Positions 41,921-51,641 of a stretch of DNA of 64,000 nt are shown piece by piece. Origin of the DNA: Anaerobranca gottschalkii DSM 13577 (GTDB lineage: Bacteria > Bacillota > Proteinivoracia > Proteinivoracales > Proteinivoracaceae); NCBI RefSeq assembly GCF_900111575.1, contig NZ_FOIF01000002.1, forward strand, positions 1 through 64,000, in the 5' to 3' direction. Positions within the stretch are counted from its first letter, which is position 1; every line of letters starts with the position of its first letter. The position numbers were made by a program, and so were the translations under genes. The notes under the pieces were generated by a model, which searched no databases, was not told the origin of the DNA, and worked only from the letters and a program-made list of their open reading frames with translations.

Positions 41921-43398
41921 TACACATACCTATTATAATGATTGTATTATGCTTGTTATCTGCCTTTTTAATACCTTTAATCAGTAAGTTTAAACCTGGA
42001 ATAATCAGTCCGATGATTAGACTAACCCTTTTATTTAATACTATAGGTACATTTTTACTTTTTAAATATATAAATGATCATGGCCCCTTTGAATATTACT
42101 TAGGGGGGTGGCAACCTCCATGGGGGATTGCTATAACAATTGATTATTTATCATTATTTATGGTACTTGTAATAAACATAATCTCTTTTTTAATTGTAAT
42201 CTATGCCGATGCTGATATATGCCATGAAATTGGAAATGATAATTGTCCGTGGTTTTACACTCTATTTATACTATTAGTGGGAGCAATGATTGCTTTAGCA
42301 TTATCTAATGATATATTTAATATTTTTGTCTTCACTGAAATAACAACTATTACAGCATGTGGTATAATAGTAGTAAAACCCCACAAAATGTGTGTTGAAG
42401 CAGCTTTTAAATATTTAATATTGAGCACCTTAGGCTCTGGGCTAATTTTGTTAGGTATCGCCCTTTTATATATGGTAACTGGCCATTTTAACTTAAACTT
42501 TATAGCAGGGGAATTGACTTATGCAATCAATTTATATCCATTAAATATTATAGTATCTTTGGCCCTGTTTATTGTTGGTTTTGGAATAAAATCAGCTTTA
42601 TTTCCCTTACATGTCTGGTTACCTGATGCCCATTCATCAGCTCCATCACCCTCTAGTGCTATTTTATCGGGGGTTGTAGTTAAAATCTATGCAATAGTTT
42701 TATTGCGAATAATCTACAAAGTTTACGGTATCGGAATCTTTACCCAAATTCCTATTCCGGAGATAATTTTAGCAATGGCTACTTTAGCAATTTTTGCTGG
42801 CTCATTATTTGCTATAGCCCAAGAAGATATAAAAAGGATGTTAGCTTTTTCCTCAGTAGCACAAATTGGTTATATATTTTTAGGAATTGCATTGTTAAAC
42901 TTAAATAGTGTATCTGGAGGGATTCTTCATATCGCTAACCATGCAATGATGAAATCACTATTGTTTTTATCAGCAGGGGCAATTATCTATAAAACTGGGG
43001 TAAGGAAAATTAGTCAATTAGAGGGTATGGGTTTTAAAATGCCGATAACGATGATGTTATTTAGTATAGGGGCATTATCTATGGTAGGTATTCCTGGTTT
43101 CAATGGTTTTATTAGTAAATATTACCTGGTAATTGGAGCACTAGATGCCCATAAACCCTTTTACGCTTTAGTGATAATTATCAGTAGCTTATTAAATGCA
43201 GTTTATTACTTACCTATTGTATTAAAGGCTTTCTTTGGGCAAAAAGGGGATGTTTCTTTAGGTAATGATGGTTTACCAAAAAGGATGTTAGTGCCTATGC
43301 TTGTTCTAGGAGCTGCATGTATTATATTTGGACTAATACCAGGCAATTTATTTAACCTTGTTCAAAGGGCAGCAGAGATTTTATTATCAGTAAATTAA
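41917..43398 (+). CDS. mrpD: Antiporter subunit MrpD-like (NuoN/M/L family), first of three
   Basis: This 493-residue protein of about 14 membrane segments has the family's ion-path residues: Glu in IFVFTEITTIT near residue 140, Lys in FGIKSALFPLHVWLPDAH near 223, and a second Lys in LSGVVVKIYAI. GFISKYYLVIGALDAHK follows in the C-terminal half. Its closest pattern is MrpD. The three paralogues at 41917, 43415 and 44905 are consecutive. Confidence 0.9.
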   Translation: MIHIPIIMIVLCLLSAFLIPLISKFKPGIISPMIRLTLLFNTIGTFLLFKYINDHGPFEYYLGGWQPPWGIAITIDYLSLFMVLVINIISFLIVIYADADICHEIGNDNCPWFYTLFILLVGAMIALALSNDIFNIFVFTEITTITACGIIVVKPHKMCVEAAFKYLILSTLGSGLILLGIALLYMVTGHFNLNFIAGELTYAINLYPLNIIVSLALFIVGFGIKSALFPLHVWLPDAHSSAPSPSSAILSGVVVKIYAIVLLRIIYKVYGIGIFTQIPIPEIILAMATLAIFAGSLFAIAQEDIKRMLAFSSVAQIGYIFLGIALLNLNSVSGGILHIANHAMMKSLLFLSAGAIIYKTGVRKISQLEGMGFKMPITMMLFSIGALSMVGIPGFNGFISKYYLVIGALDAHKPFYALVIIISSLLNAVYYLPIVLKAFFGQKGDVSLGNDGLPKRMLVPMLVLGAACIIFGLIPGNLFNLVQRAAEILLSVN

Positions 43399-43414
43399 AT
43401 ACGGGGGGCTTAAT

Positions 43415-44902
43415 ATGAGGGATCAAATCATTAACTTTTTACCTGTTTGGGCGGTTTTATTACCAATATTATCAACAATACCCTTATTTATAATAGAGCA
43501 AAAGTCTCCTAAACTAAGGGATTTGTTTGCTGTAGTAATTTCTACCTTGACCTTTTTACTAGTGTTAGCGATGTATCCTGCAATTAATAGTGGACAAGTT
43601 ATCTATTTAGAATATCCTAGGATTTTCCCGCCCTTTGGAATATCCTTTAGGGTTGACTTTTTAGGCTATGTTTTAGCGCTAATTTCATCTTTTGTTTGGC
43701 TCCTATGTGTAATCTATTCTAAAGAATATATGTGCAAGGAACATAGCTGTAATAGATTCTATCCCTTTTTACTTTTAAGTCTCGGTGGATGTTTAGGGGT
43801 AGTCCTAACCGGTGATTTATTTAGTCTATTCTTGTTTTTTGAACTAATGTCTTTAGCATCATATGTCCTAGTAGTTCATGAGGAATCCCCTGCAGCGATG
43901 AGGGCAGGCTATAAATATTTAATGTTAACATTAGTGGGAGGCTTATCGTTATTTTTCGGTATTGTTATAACTTTTGAGGTGTTAGGAACTGTAAGTTTCA
44001 ATGATACTGTGATGTTTGAGGTTGCTAATGGATTAGCCTTTACTGCATTTTTGTCATATTTAATAGGGTTTGGTATGAAAATGGGAATTTTTCCCCTACA
44101 TGTTTGGCTGCCAGATGCCCATCCAGTAGCACCGTCTCCAGCTAGTGCTTTACTTTCGGGAATTATGTTAAAGACAGGGGCCTATGGTTTATTAAGGGTT
44201 ATTTACCAAATATTTGGTCCTAATTTATTGATGGAAGCAAATTGGCATAAAATTCTACTAGTCCTAGCCGGTCTAACAATATTTTTAGGTTCAGCAGTAG
44301 CCATTGCTCAAACAGATTTAAAAAGAAGGTTAGCCTATTCAAGTATTGGGCAGATGGGCTATATACTTCTAGGCATGTCTTTACTGACTGAAAATGCTTT
44401 AATCGGCGATATTTTCCACATTCTTTCCCATGCTATGATGAAAGCCACACTATTTTTAGCGGCAGGAATTATAATTTTTAAAACTGGGAAAAAGAAAATT
44501 GCTGATTTAAAGGGTATAGGTTATGAAATGCCAATTACGATGATTTGTTTTACTATAGCTGCTTTAGCAATGATAGGAATACCGCCTTTTAATGGCTATG
44601 TAAGTAAATTATTACTTTCTATCGGTGCTTTAGATGCAGGGTATTCTTTTTATGTATTATTATTAATAATTAGTAGCTTGATGAACGGGGTATATTACCT
44701 ACCTATAATTATAGCTGCATTTTTCGGTAAAGAAATTGATGGTGCTAAAATTAAGGTGCCCCTTTTTAAAGAAGCTGCCCCTGCTATGCTGTTTCCGATA
44801 GTAATATTAGCAGCTTTTTGTTTGATTTTTGGTCTGTTTCCTAAAAATTTAGCTTTAGAACTTTCTGAATTAGCAGCAAAACTATTATTAGGAAGGGGAT
44901 AG
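43415..44902 (+). CDS. Antiporter subunit MrpD-like, second of three
   Basis: This 495-residue polytopic membrane protein has the same design as its neighbour: FLFFELMSLASYVLVVHEES with the key Glu, FGMKMGIFPLHVWLPDAHPVAPSPASALLSGIMLKTG with both Lys, and LAYSSIGQMGYILLG. It is clearly paralogous to the genes on both sides and probably arose by duplication. Its separate role (another proton or sodium path) is inferred. Confidence 0.88.
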   Translation: MRDQIINFLPVWAVLLPILSTIPLFIIEQKSPKLRDLFAVVISTLTFLLVLAMYPAINSGQVIYLEYPRIFPPFGISFRVDFLGYVLALISSFVWLLCVIYSKEYMCKEHSCNRFYPFLLLSLGGCLGVVLTGDLFSLFLFFELMSLASYVLVVHEESPAAMRAGYKYLMLTLVGGLSLFFGIVITFEVLGTVSFNDTVMFEVANGLAFTAFLSYLIGFGMKMGIFPLHVWLPDAHPVAPSPASALLSGIMLKTGAYGLLRVIYQIFGPNLLMEANWHKILLVLAGLTIFLGSAVAIAQTDLKRRLAYSSIGQMGYILLGMSLLTENALIGDIFHILSHAMMKATLFLAAGIIIFKTGKKKIADLKGIGYEMPITMICFTIAALAMIGIPPFNGYVSKLLLSIGALDAGYSFYVLLLIISSLMNGVYYLPIIIAAFFGKEIDGAKIKVPLFKEAAPAMLFPIVILAAFCLIFGLFPKNLALELSELAAKLLLGRG

Positions 44903-44904
44903 AA

Positions 44905-46965
44905 ATGGAACTATTCTCAAAGGGTATGGGGGCTGAACTCATACCGTTTCTAATCGTGATTTTACCAATACTTGGGGCTTTTTTAACTTTTATCTTTAGG
45001 AAAAATTCTATAATGAGAGATCTAATGGCTGTTTCTATAACAGTGGTAATTTGGTTATTATCTTTAATGTTAATACCAGCTTTGAAAAATGGTGCAATCC
45101 GATTAATTTTAAATGATTTTTTAGTAATTGGTTTAACTTTTAAAATTGATTACTTTAGTTTAGTATTTCTTAACCTTTTTACCCTTGTTTGGATGTTAGC
45201 TACCATTTATGCAACTAATTATATGGCATTTGAACACCGTCAAACCCGTTTTTTTGTATTTTTGTTATTGACATATACTGGCTCTTTAGGGGTAGTTGCA
45301 GCTGGTGATTTCTTTACTTTGTTTCTATTTTTTGAGTTAATGGCTTTTTGTTCCTATGTACTAGTAATTCATGAAGAAAGCGAAAAAGCGATGAAAGCTG
45401 GTCACTTATATCTTTTCTTAGGGGTAATAGGCGGGTTGGCTTTGTTATTAGCGATAATATTCCAGTATAACCATACAGGAAGTATGGCTTTCAATAGCTT
45501 GTTACCTTTATTTGAAGGGGATAGTGGAAAATTATTTACAATTCTTTTATTGTATACATTGGGATTTGGTTTAAAAGCTGGGATGGCACCCCTTCACATT
45601 TGGCTGCCTCAAGCCCATCCTATTGCCCCATCACCAGCTAGTGCCCTATTATCAGGTATTATGATAAAAACTGGTGCTTACGGATTAATTAGGGTATTTG
45701 CATCAACCTTTAGTTATACATCTGAAATATCTACCTTTTATAGTGAAACAATTGGACAATATGGATATTGGTTGATTTGGGCTGGAATAATTACTATGTT
45801 TATAGGTGCTTTTTTAGCCTTATTTCAACAAGGTGCTAAAAATATCTTGGCATATTCAAGTGTTAGCCAAATAGGCTATATAATTATGGGGATAGGTTGT
45901 GCCGCTTACCTTGGCAGTTATGGTGCCATGGCTATGTCTGGGGTTATTTATCACACTATCAACCACGCTTTGTTTAAAGGGGCATTATTTTTAACAGTAG
46001 GAGCAATATATATTTATACCCATGACTTAGATATAACAAGGGTTAGGGGGTTAGCCAGTAAATATCCCTTTTTAATGATAGTATTCTTGGTATCAGCCTT
46101 TGGTATAGCTGGGGTTCCTGGTTTTAATGGATATCCTAGCAAGTCTATTCTTCACCATGCTATAGTAGAAGCCTATGAATATAATGGTTTAATAAGTTTA
46201 TGGTGGGCAGAAAAGATTTTTACCTTAACCAGTGCTCTCACAATATGTTATTTTATTAAATTGTTCCGGGGTCTGTTTTTGGGAGAGATGCCAAAGAAAT
46301 TTAAAGAACTACCGGATACACCACTAGTGATGAAATCAGTATTAACGGTTTTCGCCACATTAATGTTGTTTATTGGGATTTTTCCCCATGTACCATTAAA
46401 AGGTATTGTACTAAAAGGAGTAAGTGTATTTTCATATCAACCTTATTCTGTTGCTTATGTAGAAAAGCTTAATGTCTTTAACAGCCATGATTTGTTGGCA
46501 ATAGGGATTACCTTTTTTATAGCTGGTGTTATTTATTTCACCTTTGAAAAGTTTAATCTATATAATCTACAATTTCCTCAGTGGTTAAGTGTTGAAAAGA
46601 TGTTCTATATGCCAATAGCAAAAGGTTTTATGTTTATTTGTCTAGGGCCTTCAGTAGTATTAGATCAAACTGTGAATAAAATGTACCATGGAACAGGACA
46701 AGCATCTATGGATGTATTTAAGCATATAGGTGAGATTGAAAACTCAATAGATAAAGCCTATTCTAAAGCTGGAACTATTTCGACATCTATCTCTGAAGAT
46801 GCTCCAGATAAAAAATGCGTTAATAATCAACGGACTTTTTGGGAGAAATTATCTGTTAATCCTGAGTGGAATTTAAAAAATCTTAACTTTGATAGTATTA
46901 TAGTAGTTTGTTTATTTACAATTCTCTTAGTAATTCTTGTATTTTTTAGCAAAGGACTATTATAA
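44905..46965 (+). CDS. Antiporter subunit NuoL/MrpA-like, third of three
   Basis: This 686-residue membrane protein, the longest of the three, has FLFFELMAFCSYVLVIHEES, FGLKAGMAPLHIWLPQAHPIAPSPASALLSGIMIKTG and LAYSSVSQIGYIIMG. The extended C-terminus has extra membrane segments, which makes it the likely MrpA-type or NuoL-type member, but it lacks the MrpA tail, which is encoded by the small genes at 40581-41128. It ends the cluster. The C-terminal residues include a soluble stretch of about 60 residues before a last membrane helix. Confidence 0.87.
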   Translation: MELFSKGMGAELIPFLIVILPILGAFLTFIFRKNSIMRDLMAVSITVVIWLLSLMLIPALKNGAIRLILNDFLVIGLTFKIDYFSLVFLNLFTLVWMLATIYATNYMAFEHRQTRFFVFLLLTYTGSLGVVAAGDFFTLFLFFELMAFCSYVLVIHEESEKAMKAGHLYLFLGVIGGLALLLAIIFQYNHTGSMAFNSLLPLFEGDSGKLFTILLLYTLGFGLKAGMAPLHIWLPQAHPIAPSPASALLSGIMIKTGAYGLIRVFASTFSYTSEISTFYSETIGQYGYWLIWAGIITMFIGAFLALFQQGAKNILAYSSVSQIGYIIMGIGCAAYLGSYGAMAMSGVIYHTINHALFKGALFLTVGAIYIYTHDLDITRVRGLASKYPFLMIVFLVSAFGIAGVPGFNGYPSKSILHHAIVEAYEYNGLISLWWAEKIFTLTSALTICYFIKLFRGLFLGEMPKKFKELPDTPLVMKSVLTVFATLMLFIGIFPHVPLKGIVLKGVSVFSYQPYSVAYVEKLNVFNSHDLLAIGITFFIAGVIYFTFEKFNLYNLQFPQWLSVEKMFYMPIAKGFMFICLGPSVVLDQTVNKMYHGTGQASMDVFKHIGEIENSIDKAYSKAGTISTSISEDAPDKKCVNNQRTFWEKLSVNPEWNLKNLNFDSIIVVCLFTILLVILVFFSKGLL

Positions 46966-46966
46966 T
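46937..46966 (+). promoter_or_regulatory. Possible promoter for the MOSC-MogA/ApbE genes
   Basis: TTGTAT (46937-46942) and TATAAT (46961-46966) are 18 bases apart and lie at the 3' end of the preceding antiporter gene. A short hairpin, GGGATGGC/GCCATCTC (46981-46999), follows in the leader. Confidence 0.45.
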
Positions 46967-47040
46967 ATGATATAATTTAAGGGATGGCTTTTGCCATCTC
47001 AAAATTTTATCCAAAACTATCTTTAAAGGAGGATATCCCC

Positions 47041-47958
47041 ATGCAAGTAGTTTCTGTTTCAATAAGTGAAAAAAAAGGTATGAAAAAGACGCCGATAAAT
47101 AAAGCTAAACTAATAGAAGGATTTGGTATAGAAGGAGATGCCCATGGAGGAAAATGGCATAGACAAGTAAGTCTATTAGCTGAAGAAAGCATTAATAAAA
47201 TGAAAGACTTAGGGTTAGATGTCGATTATGGAAGTTTTGCAGAAAATATAACTACTAGTGGAATAGAGTTAAATTCCTTGCCGATAGGTACCCTTTTAAA
47301 AATTGGAGAAGAAGCTTTGCTATCTGTAAGTCAAATCGGTAAAGAATGTCATACCAGATGTGCTATCTATCATCAAGCAGGGGATTGCGTAATGCCTAGA
47401 GAAGGAATTTTCGCTTATGTTTTAAAGGGTGGAGAAATTAAAGCTGGTGATAAAATAGAAATACTCGAAAATTATACTGCAGCTGTTCTTACAATAAGTG
47501 ACAAAGGCTCTAAGGGTGAAAGGGTTGATACTGCCGGACCTAAAATTCAAACTTTACTAGCAGGTTTAGGAATAACGACAATAGAGTCCGCTATTGTACC
47601 TGATGATTACAAAGATATTCAAAGTATTTTAAGAGACTGGATAGAAGTTGAAATAAATTTAATCATTACAACTGGAGGAACAGGTATTTCCCCAAGGGAT
47701 ATAACACCAGAAGCAACACAACCTTTAATTGAAAAACCCATTCCAGGTATAATGGAAGCTATAAGGTATAAAAGTGGGAAAATTACCAGTAGAGCTTATT
47801 TAACCCGGGGAATAGCAGGAGTTGCTAAAAAATCACTAATAATTAACTTGCCGGGAAGTGAAAAGGCAGTTACAGAAAGTTTAGAAGTAATTTCTGAGTT
47901 TTTAATCCATGGTTTAGAAACTCTCACTGGAAAGAGTAAAGATTGTGGTAGAAAATAA
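47041..47958 (+). CDS. MOSC domain-MogA/MoaB fusion protein
   Basis: This 305-residue fusion has an N-terminal MOSC domain (about 1-145; EGFGIEGDAHGGKWHRQVSLLAEESI and the conserved Cys of GKECHTRCAIYH). The C-terminal part is a MogA/MoaB molybdopterin adenylyltransferase-like domain (VLTISDKGSKGERVDTAGP, TTGGTGISPRDITPEA). Both parts serve molybdenum/tungsten cofactor handling, which the formate dehydrogenase at 28403 requires. ATG 47041 follows AAAGGAGG; an upstream frame lacks a site. Confidence 0.9.
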   Translation: MQVVSVSISEKKGMKKTPINKAKLIEGFGIEGDAHGGKWHRQVSLLAEESINKMKDLGLDVDYGSFAENITTSGIELNSLPIGTLLKIGEEALLSVSQIGKECHTRCAIYHQAGDCVMPREGIFAYVLKGGEIKAGDKIEILENYTAAVLTISDKGSKGERVDTAGPKIQTLLAGLGITTIESAIVPDDYKDIQSILRDWIEVEINLIITTGGTGISPRDITPEATQPLIEKPIPGIMEAIRYKSGKITSRAYLTRGIAGVAKKSLIINLPGSEKAVTESLEVISEFLIHGLETLTGKSKDCGRK

Positions 47959-47998
47959 CTAGCTTAGATTTTTAAATTGATTTAAGAAGGTGTTTAAT

Positions 47999-49021
47999 AT
48001 GAGAAAAAATTTAATAATACTACTTATAATAATTTCAACTGTTATAACAGGGTGTAACTTTGGAAAAAGGGAAAATCTTACTGAGTATCAAACCATTCGA
48101 AGAAGTTTTTTCACTATGGACACTATTTTAGATATAGTTGTTCAGGTAGAGGATGAAAACCAGGGAAAGGATGCAATAGAAAAGGCTTATGCTGAAATAC
48201 AAAGGCTGGAAAATATATTAAGTGCTACAATCCCTACCAGTGAAATAACTGCTATAAATAAAAATGCTGGTATAGGACCAGTTAAAGTAAGTCCTGAAAC
48301 CTTTTATCTTCTAGAGAAAGGGATTGAATTTGGAGAATTAACGGAGGGGAAGTTTGATATAACTATTGCTCCATTACTTAAATTATATGATTGGAAAGAA
48401 GGAAGAAAACATAGGGAGCTACCCCCTTCTGAAAAAATTGCCCAGGCTATGGAACTAGTAAACTATCAGGCTATTCAGTTAGATAAGGAAAATATGAAGG
48501 TTTATTTACCTATAAAGGGAATGGAAATAGATCTAGGAGGAATAGCTAAAGGTTATATAGTTGATAGGGCAGTGGAAACCTTAAAAGAACATGGAATAAA
48601 ATACGGGTATGTCAATGGCGGAGGAGATATTCGCTTTTTAGGTACTAAATATGATGGCACTCCGTGGAGGATAGGAGTAACAAATCCAAGGGGTCAAGGT
48701 AATATTGCCGTTGTGGAAATCAAAGATGGTGCTATCGTTACCTCTGGTGATTATGAACGGTACTACTTTACAAAAGATGGACAAAGGGTTCACCATATTA
48801 TTGATCCCGACACAGGGGTTTCTGCAACCTATGCACAAAGTGTAACAGTTTACGCTTCTAATGCCACATTAGCTGATATATTATCAACTGCCCTTTTTAT
48901 GTTTCCAGCCGATGAAGGGTTAGAAATAGCTAAAAAATTAAATGTAGAGGTCTTAATAATTTCTTCCGATGGAGAAATCTACATGACCCCTATAATAAAG
49001 GAGATGACAAAAATTAATTAA
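47999..49021 (+). CDS. apbE: FAD:protein FMN transferase ApbE (lipoprotein)
   Basis: This 340-residue surface lipoprotein (lipobox VITGC, Cys18) attaches FMN covalently to Thr of RnfG and RnfD-type motifs. Family regions are FTMDTILDI, EIDLGGIAKGYIVDRA near residue 175, YVNGGGDIRFLG, and HHIIDPDTG near the C-terminal third. ATG 47999 follows AAGAAGGTG. It likely flavinylates the RnfG and RnfD encoded 9-12 kb upstream. Confidence 0.95.
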   Translation: MRKNLIILLIIISTVITGCNFGKRENLTEYQTIRRSFFTMDTILDIVVQVEDENQGKDAIEKAYAEIQRLENILSATIPTSEITAINKNAGIGPVKVSPETFYLLEKGIEFGELTEGKFDITIAPLLKLYDWKEGRKHRELPPSEKIAQAMELVNYQAIQLDKENMKVYLPIKGMEIDLGGIAKGYIVDRAVETLKEHGIKYGYVNGGGDIRFLGTKYDGTPWRIGVTNPRGQGNIAVVEIKDGAIVTSGDYERYYFTKDGQRVHHIIDPDTGVSATYAQSVTVYASNATLADILSTALFMFPADEGLEIAKKLNVEVLIISSDGEIYMTPIIKEMTKIN

Positions 49022-49034
49022 GGAGTAAGGTGTA

Positions 49035-49412
49035 ATGAAAAAGTGGGACTTTATTATAATTGTTGTGGTAGCAGTCTTAGCATTAACAATAGGGACAATT
49101 TACTATCTTAATAGAGATTCTTCTACAGAAAATGCAATGATAATTATTGAAGTAAATGGAGTAGAAGTGGGAAGAGAACCTTTATACTCTCCTGGTAGAG
49201 ATAAAGTAGTTATATACAAAGGGCCAGTAGGTGAAACGAAAGTTCAATTTTTTGAAGTTGGGGCAAGGGTGTTGACTTCAGATTGTCCTGATAAAATTTG
49301 TATTTTATTTGGTATAATGAATAGGTCTGGTCAAAGCAATGCTTGTTTACCTAATAGGGTGGTTTTTCGGATTGAAGGAGGTAATAAAGACACCGATATT
49401 AATATACGTTAG
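49035..49412 (+). CDS. NusG domain II-like membrane-anchored protein
   Basis: This 125-residue protein has an N-terminal membrane segment (residues 6-25) and a NusG_II-type domain (IIIEVNGVEVGREPLYSPGRDKVVIYKGPVGETKVQFFEVGARVLTSDCPDKIC). The SDCPDKIC-x(n)-ACLP pair of cysteine sites is family-typical. The family sits beside ApbE and Gx transporters in flavin-based electron-transfer loci. It follows apbE by 13 bases. The biochemical role is unknown. Confidence 0.85.
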   Translation: MKKWDFIIIVVVAVLALTIGTIYYLNRDSSTENAMIIIEVNGVEVGREPLYSPGRDKVVIYKGPVGETKVQFFEVGARVLTSDCPDKICILFGIMNRSGQSNACLPNRVVFRIEGGNKDTDINIR

Positions 49413-49423
49413 GGTGGGGAGTA

Positions 49424-49957
49424 ATGCGTAGATCTAATATTTTAAAATTAGTTTATAAAATGGTATATATAGGTATTTTAATTTCCATGGCAACAGTAGT
49501 TCATGCTGTGGAACGACTTTTACCTTTATTGCCAAGTCCTGTCCCTGGTGCAAAACTTGGATTAGCAAATATTTTTACTCTAGTTACTTTAAATCTTTTT
49601 GGATTTATTGAGGGTTTTTACGTAGCTGTGCTTAGGACTTTTTTAGCAGCTTTAATTACAGGGAATTTTGGCATAACTTTTATCCTCAGTTTATCTGGAG
49701 CTGTTTTAAGTACAATAATTATGGGATTGATGGTTAAATTTTTGAAGAAATATATCAGTAATATGGGGATAAGTATAGTAGGCGCGATTTTCCATAATAT
49801 TGGACAATTATTAGCAGCTAGTTTATTTTTAGATAGTTTTTTTGTTTTTTCTTATTTACCTTATCTTTTGCTATTTGCTATTCCTACAGGGATTTTTGTA
49901 GGACTTTGTACTAATTTTATTTTGAGGGTTTTAAACAAAAATATCCAAATCAACTAA
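49424..49957 (+). CDS. Gx transporter family membrane protein
   Basis: This 177-residue polytopic protein has about five hydrophobic segments and the family start VHAVERLLPLLPSPVPGAKLGLANI. The family is related to energy-coupling-type substrate components and is often mislabelled heptaprenyl diphosphate synthase component I. With ApbE and NusG-II it forms a conserved trio linked to covalent flavin and quinone-like electron transfer. The transported compound is unknown. Confidence 0.85.
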   Translation: MRRSNILKLVYKMVYIGILISMATVVHAVERLLPLLPSPVPGAKLGLANIFTLVTLNLFGFIEGFYVAVLRTFLAALITGNFGITFILSLSGAVLSTIIMGLMVKFLKKYISNMGISIVGAIFHNIGQLLAASLFLDSFFVFSYLPYLLLFAIPTGIFVGLCTNFILRVLNKNIQIN

Positions 49958-50022
49958 GTACGGGGCAGGAATTTTAAAAAATAAGTGGAATACTAATAAT
50001 ATACCTAAGGTAGGTGGATATA

Positions 50023-50268
50023 ATGAAGAAAACTTTAGATCCATGGATACTGATAATTTTTATTGTCATTGGAGCTTTATTAGGTAATGTAATAGGTAAT
50101 ATCTTTGACTTGGAAATCTTTAAAATTTCAAAAAATGTAGGATTATATCCAACAACTTTAGATTTAGCTGTTTTAACTATCAATTTTGGTTTTCTTGTTA
50201 GTTTAAATTTAGCTAGTGTAATAGGAATATTTTTATCAATTATTTTTTATAAGAAATTTGTCCAATAG
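50023..50268 (+). CDS. DUF4321 membrane protein
   Basis: This 81-residue protein has two hydrophobic segments, LIIFIVIGALLGNVIGNI and VLTINFGFLVSLNLASVIGIFLSIIF, with a short loop between them. It matches the small membrane protein commonly encoded upstream of maf in clostridia. The ATG at 50023 follows AAGGTAGGTGG. The function is unknown. Confidence 0.75.
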   Translation: MKKTLDPWILIIFIVIGALLGNVIGNIFDLEIFKISKNVGLYPTTLDLAVLTINFGFLVSLNLASVIGIFLSIIFYKKFVQ

Positions 50269-50278
50269 GTGATATATA

Positions 50279-50851
50279 ATGTTAATTTTGGCTTCTAAAT
50301 CTCCAAGAAGACAAGAACTATTGAATTTAATAGGTGTAGAGTTTACAGTTAAAGCTAGTAATATTAATGAAGAAGGAGTTTTAGCAACTACTTCTTCTGA
50401 ATTAGCTGTAAGCTTAGCAACATTGAAGGGATTAGAAGTTTCGAGAAAATATCCTAATCCCGTCCTTGCAGCGGATACAGTGGTAGAAATTGAAGGAGAA
50501 TTTTTAGGTAAGCCCCAAGATGAAAACCAAGCTATAGAAATGTTAAGAAAACTATCTGGCAGATATCACAATGTAGTAACTGGAGTAGTAATTTGTCAAA
50601 GGGGGCAAATTTTAGATTCCTTTTCAGAGTTAACAAAGGTTTATTTCAAAAAGTTAACAGAGGAAGAAATTAACTGGTACGTAAAGACCAAAGATCCCTT
50701 TGATAAAGCAGGAGGGTATGGTATCCAAACTCAAGGTGGTATTTTTGTTGAAAAAATTGAAGGTTGTTATTTTAACGTAGTTGGACTTCCCCTTGCAAAG
50801 ACTGCAAATTCATTGAGGAAATTAGGTTTATACAAGTTGAAAGTTAACTAG
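50279..50851 (+). CDS. maf: Maf nucleotide pyrophosphatase
   Basis: This 190-residue protein has the Maf core: LASKSPRRQELL near residues 3-14, AADTVVEIEGEFLGKPQD near 66-83, and DPFDKAGGYGIQ near 140. It hydrolyses non-canonical or dTTP/UTP nucleotides and is tied to septum formation. It precedes radC and the mre genes in the usual Firmicute order. Confidence 0.94.
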   Translation: MLILASKSPRRQELLNLIGVEFTVKASNINEEGVLATTSSELAVSLATLKGLEVSRKYPNPVLAADTVVEIEGEFLGKPQDENQAIEMLRKLSGRYHNVVTGVVICQRGQILDSFSELTKVYFKKLTEEEINWYVKTKDPFDKAGGYGIQTQGGIFVEKIEGCYFNVVGLPLAKTANSLRKLGLYKLKVN

Positions 50852-50860
50852 GAGGTAAAT

Positions 50861-51541
50861 ATGAAAAAATTTAGGGACTTACCTATAACAGAAAAACCTA
50901 GGGAAAAACTTGTAAGATTCGGAACGGAAAATTTATCAGATTCCGAATTACTAGCCATTTTACTTAGAACTGGGACAAAAGATAAAACTGTTTTACAATT
51001 AGCCCAGGATATAATTAGGGAATATGGCTTAAAAGGCCTAGCTCAAATGGATATAGCAGACATTAGGAAAATACCTGGAATTGGTTTAGCCAAGGCCACT
51101 GAAATAAAAGCAGTTTTTGAAATAGCGGCCAGAATTCAAGGGAAAAGTATAAGTAGTAAGAAACAAATTTCATGCCCTAAAGATATTGTAGAGATAATGA
51201 TCAATAAATTACAATATTTAAAACAAGAACATTTTTATATAGTTTTATTAAATACCAAAAATGTTATTATTTCTTATGAAGAAGTATCTAAAGGTGGTTT
51301 GAATATAGCTAGTATTTATCCTAGGGAAGTATTTAATAAGGCTATTAAAAACAGTGCTGCAAGGATAATTCTTGTCCACAATCATCCAAGTGGTGATCCC
51401 ACCCCAAGCTTGGAAGATATCAATCTTACGAAACGCCTTATAGATGCAGGGAAATTGATGGGAATAAAAGTTTTAGATCATATTATAGTAGGACAAGAAG
51501 ATTATATTAGTTTAAAAGAAGAAGGGTATTTTGATGATTAA
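50861..51541 (+). CDS. radC: RadC/JAB domain protein
   Basis: This 226-residue protein has an N-terminal helix-hairpin-helix part (IRKIPGIGLAKATEIKAVFEIAARI) and a JAB/MPN metal domain with LVHNHPSGDPTPSLEDINLTKRL, the RadC signature. The DNA-repair role once assigned is doubtful. Its position between maf and mreB is conserved. Confidence 0.94.
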   Translation: MKKFRDLPITEKPREKLVRFGTENLSDSELLAILLRTGTKDKTVLQLAQDIIREYGLKGLAQMDIADIRKIPGIGLAKATEIKAVFEIAARIQGKSISSKKQISCPKDIVEIMINKLQYLKQEHFYIVLLNTKNVIISYEEVSKGGLNIASIYPREVFNKAIKNSAARIILVHNHPSGDPTPSLEDINLTKRLIDAGKLMGIKVLDHIIVGQEDYISLKEEGYFDD

Positions 51542-51641
51542 GGGGTGATGAGTGGTAAATACAAAAAATTCCTCTTTAAATTTTGATAAATAGTAGTAAA
51601 ATATATAGATAGACTAGAGATTGAAAGGAGAAAAAAACGGG

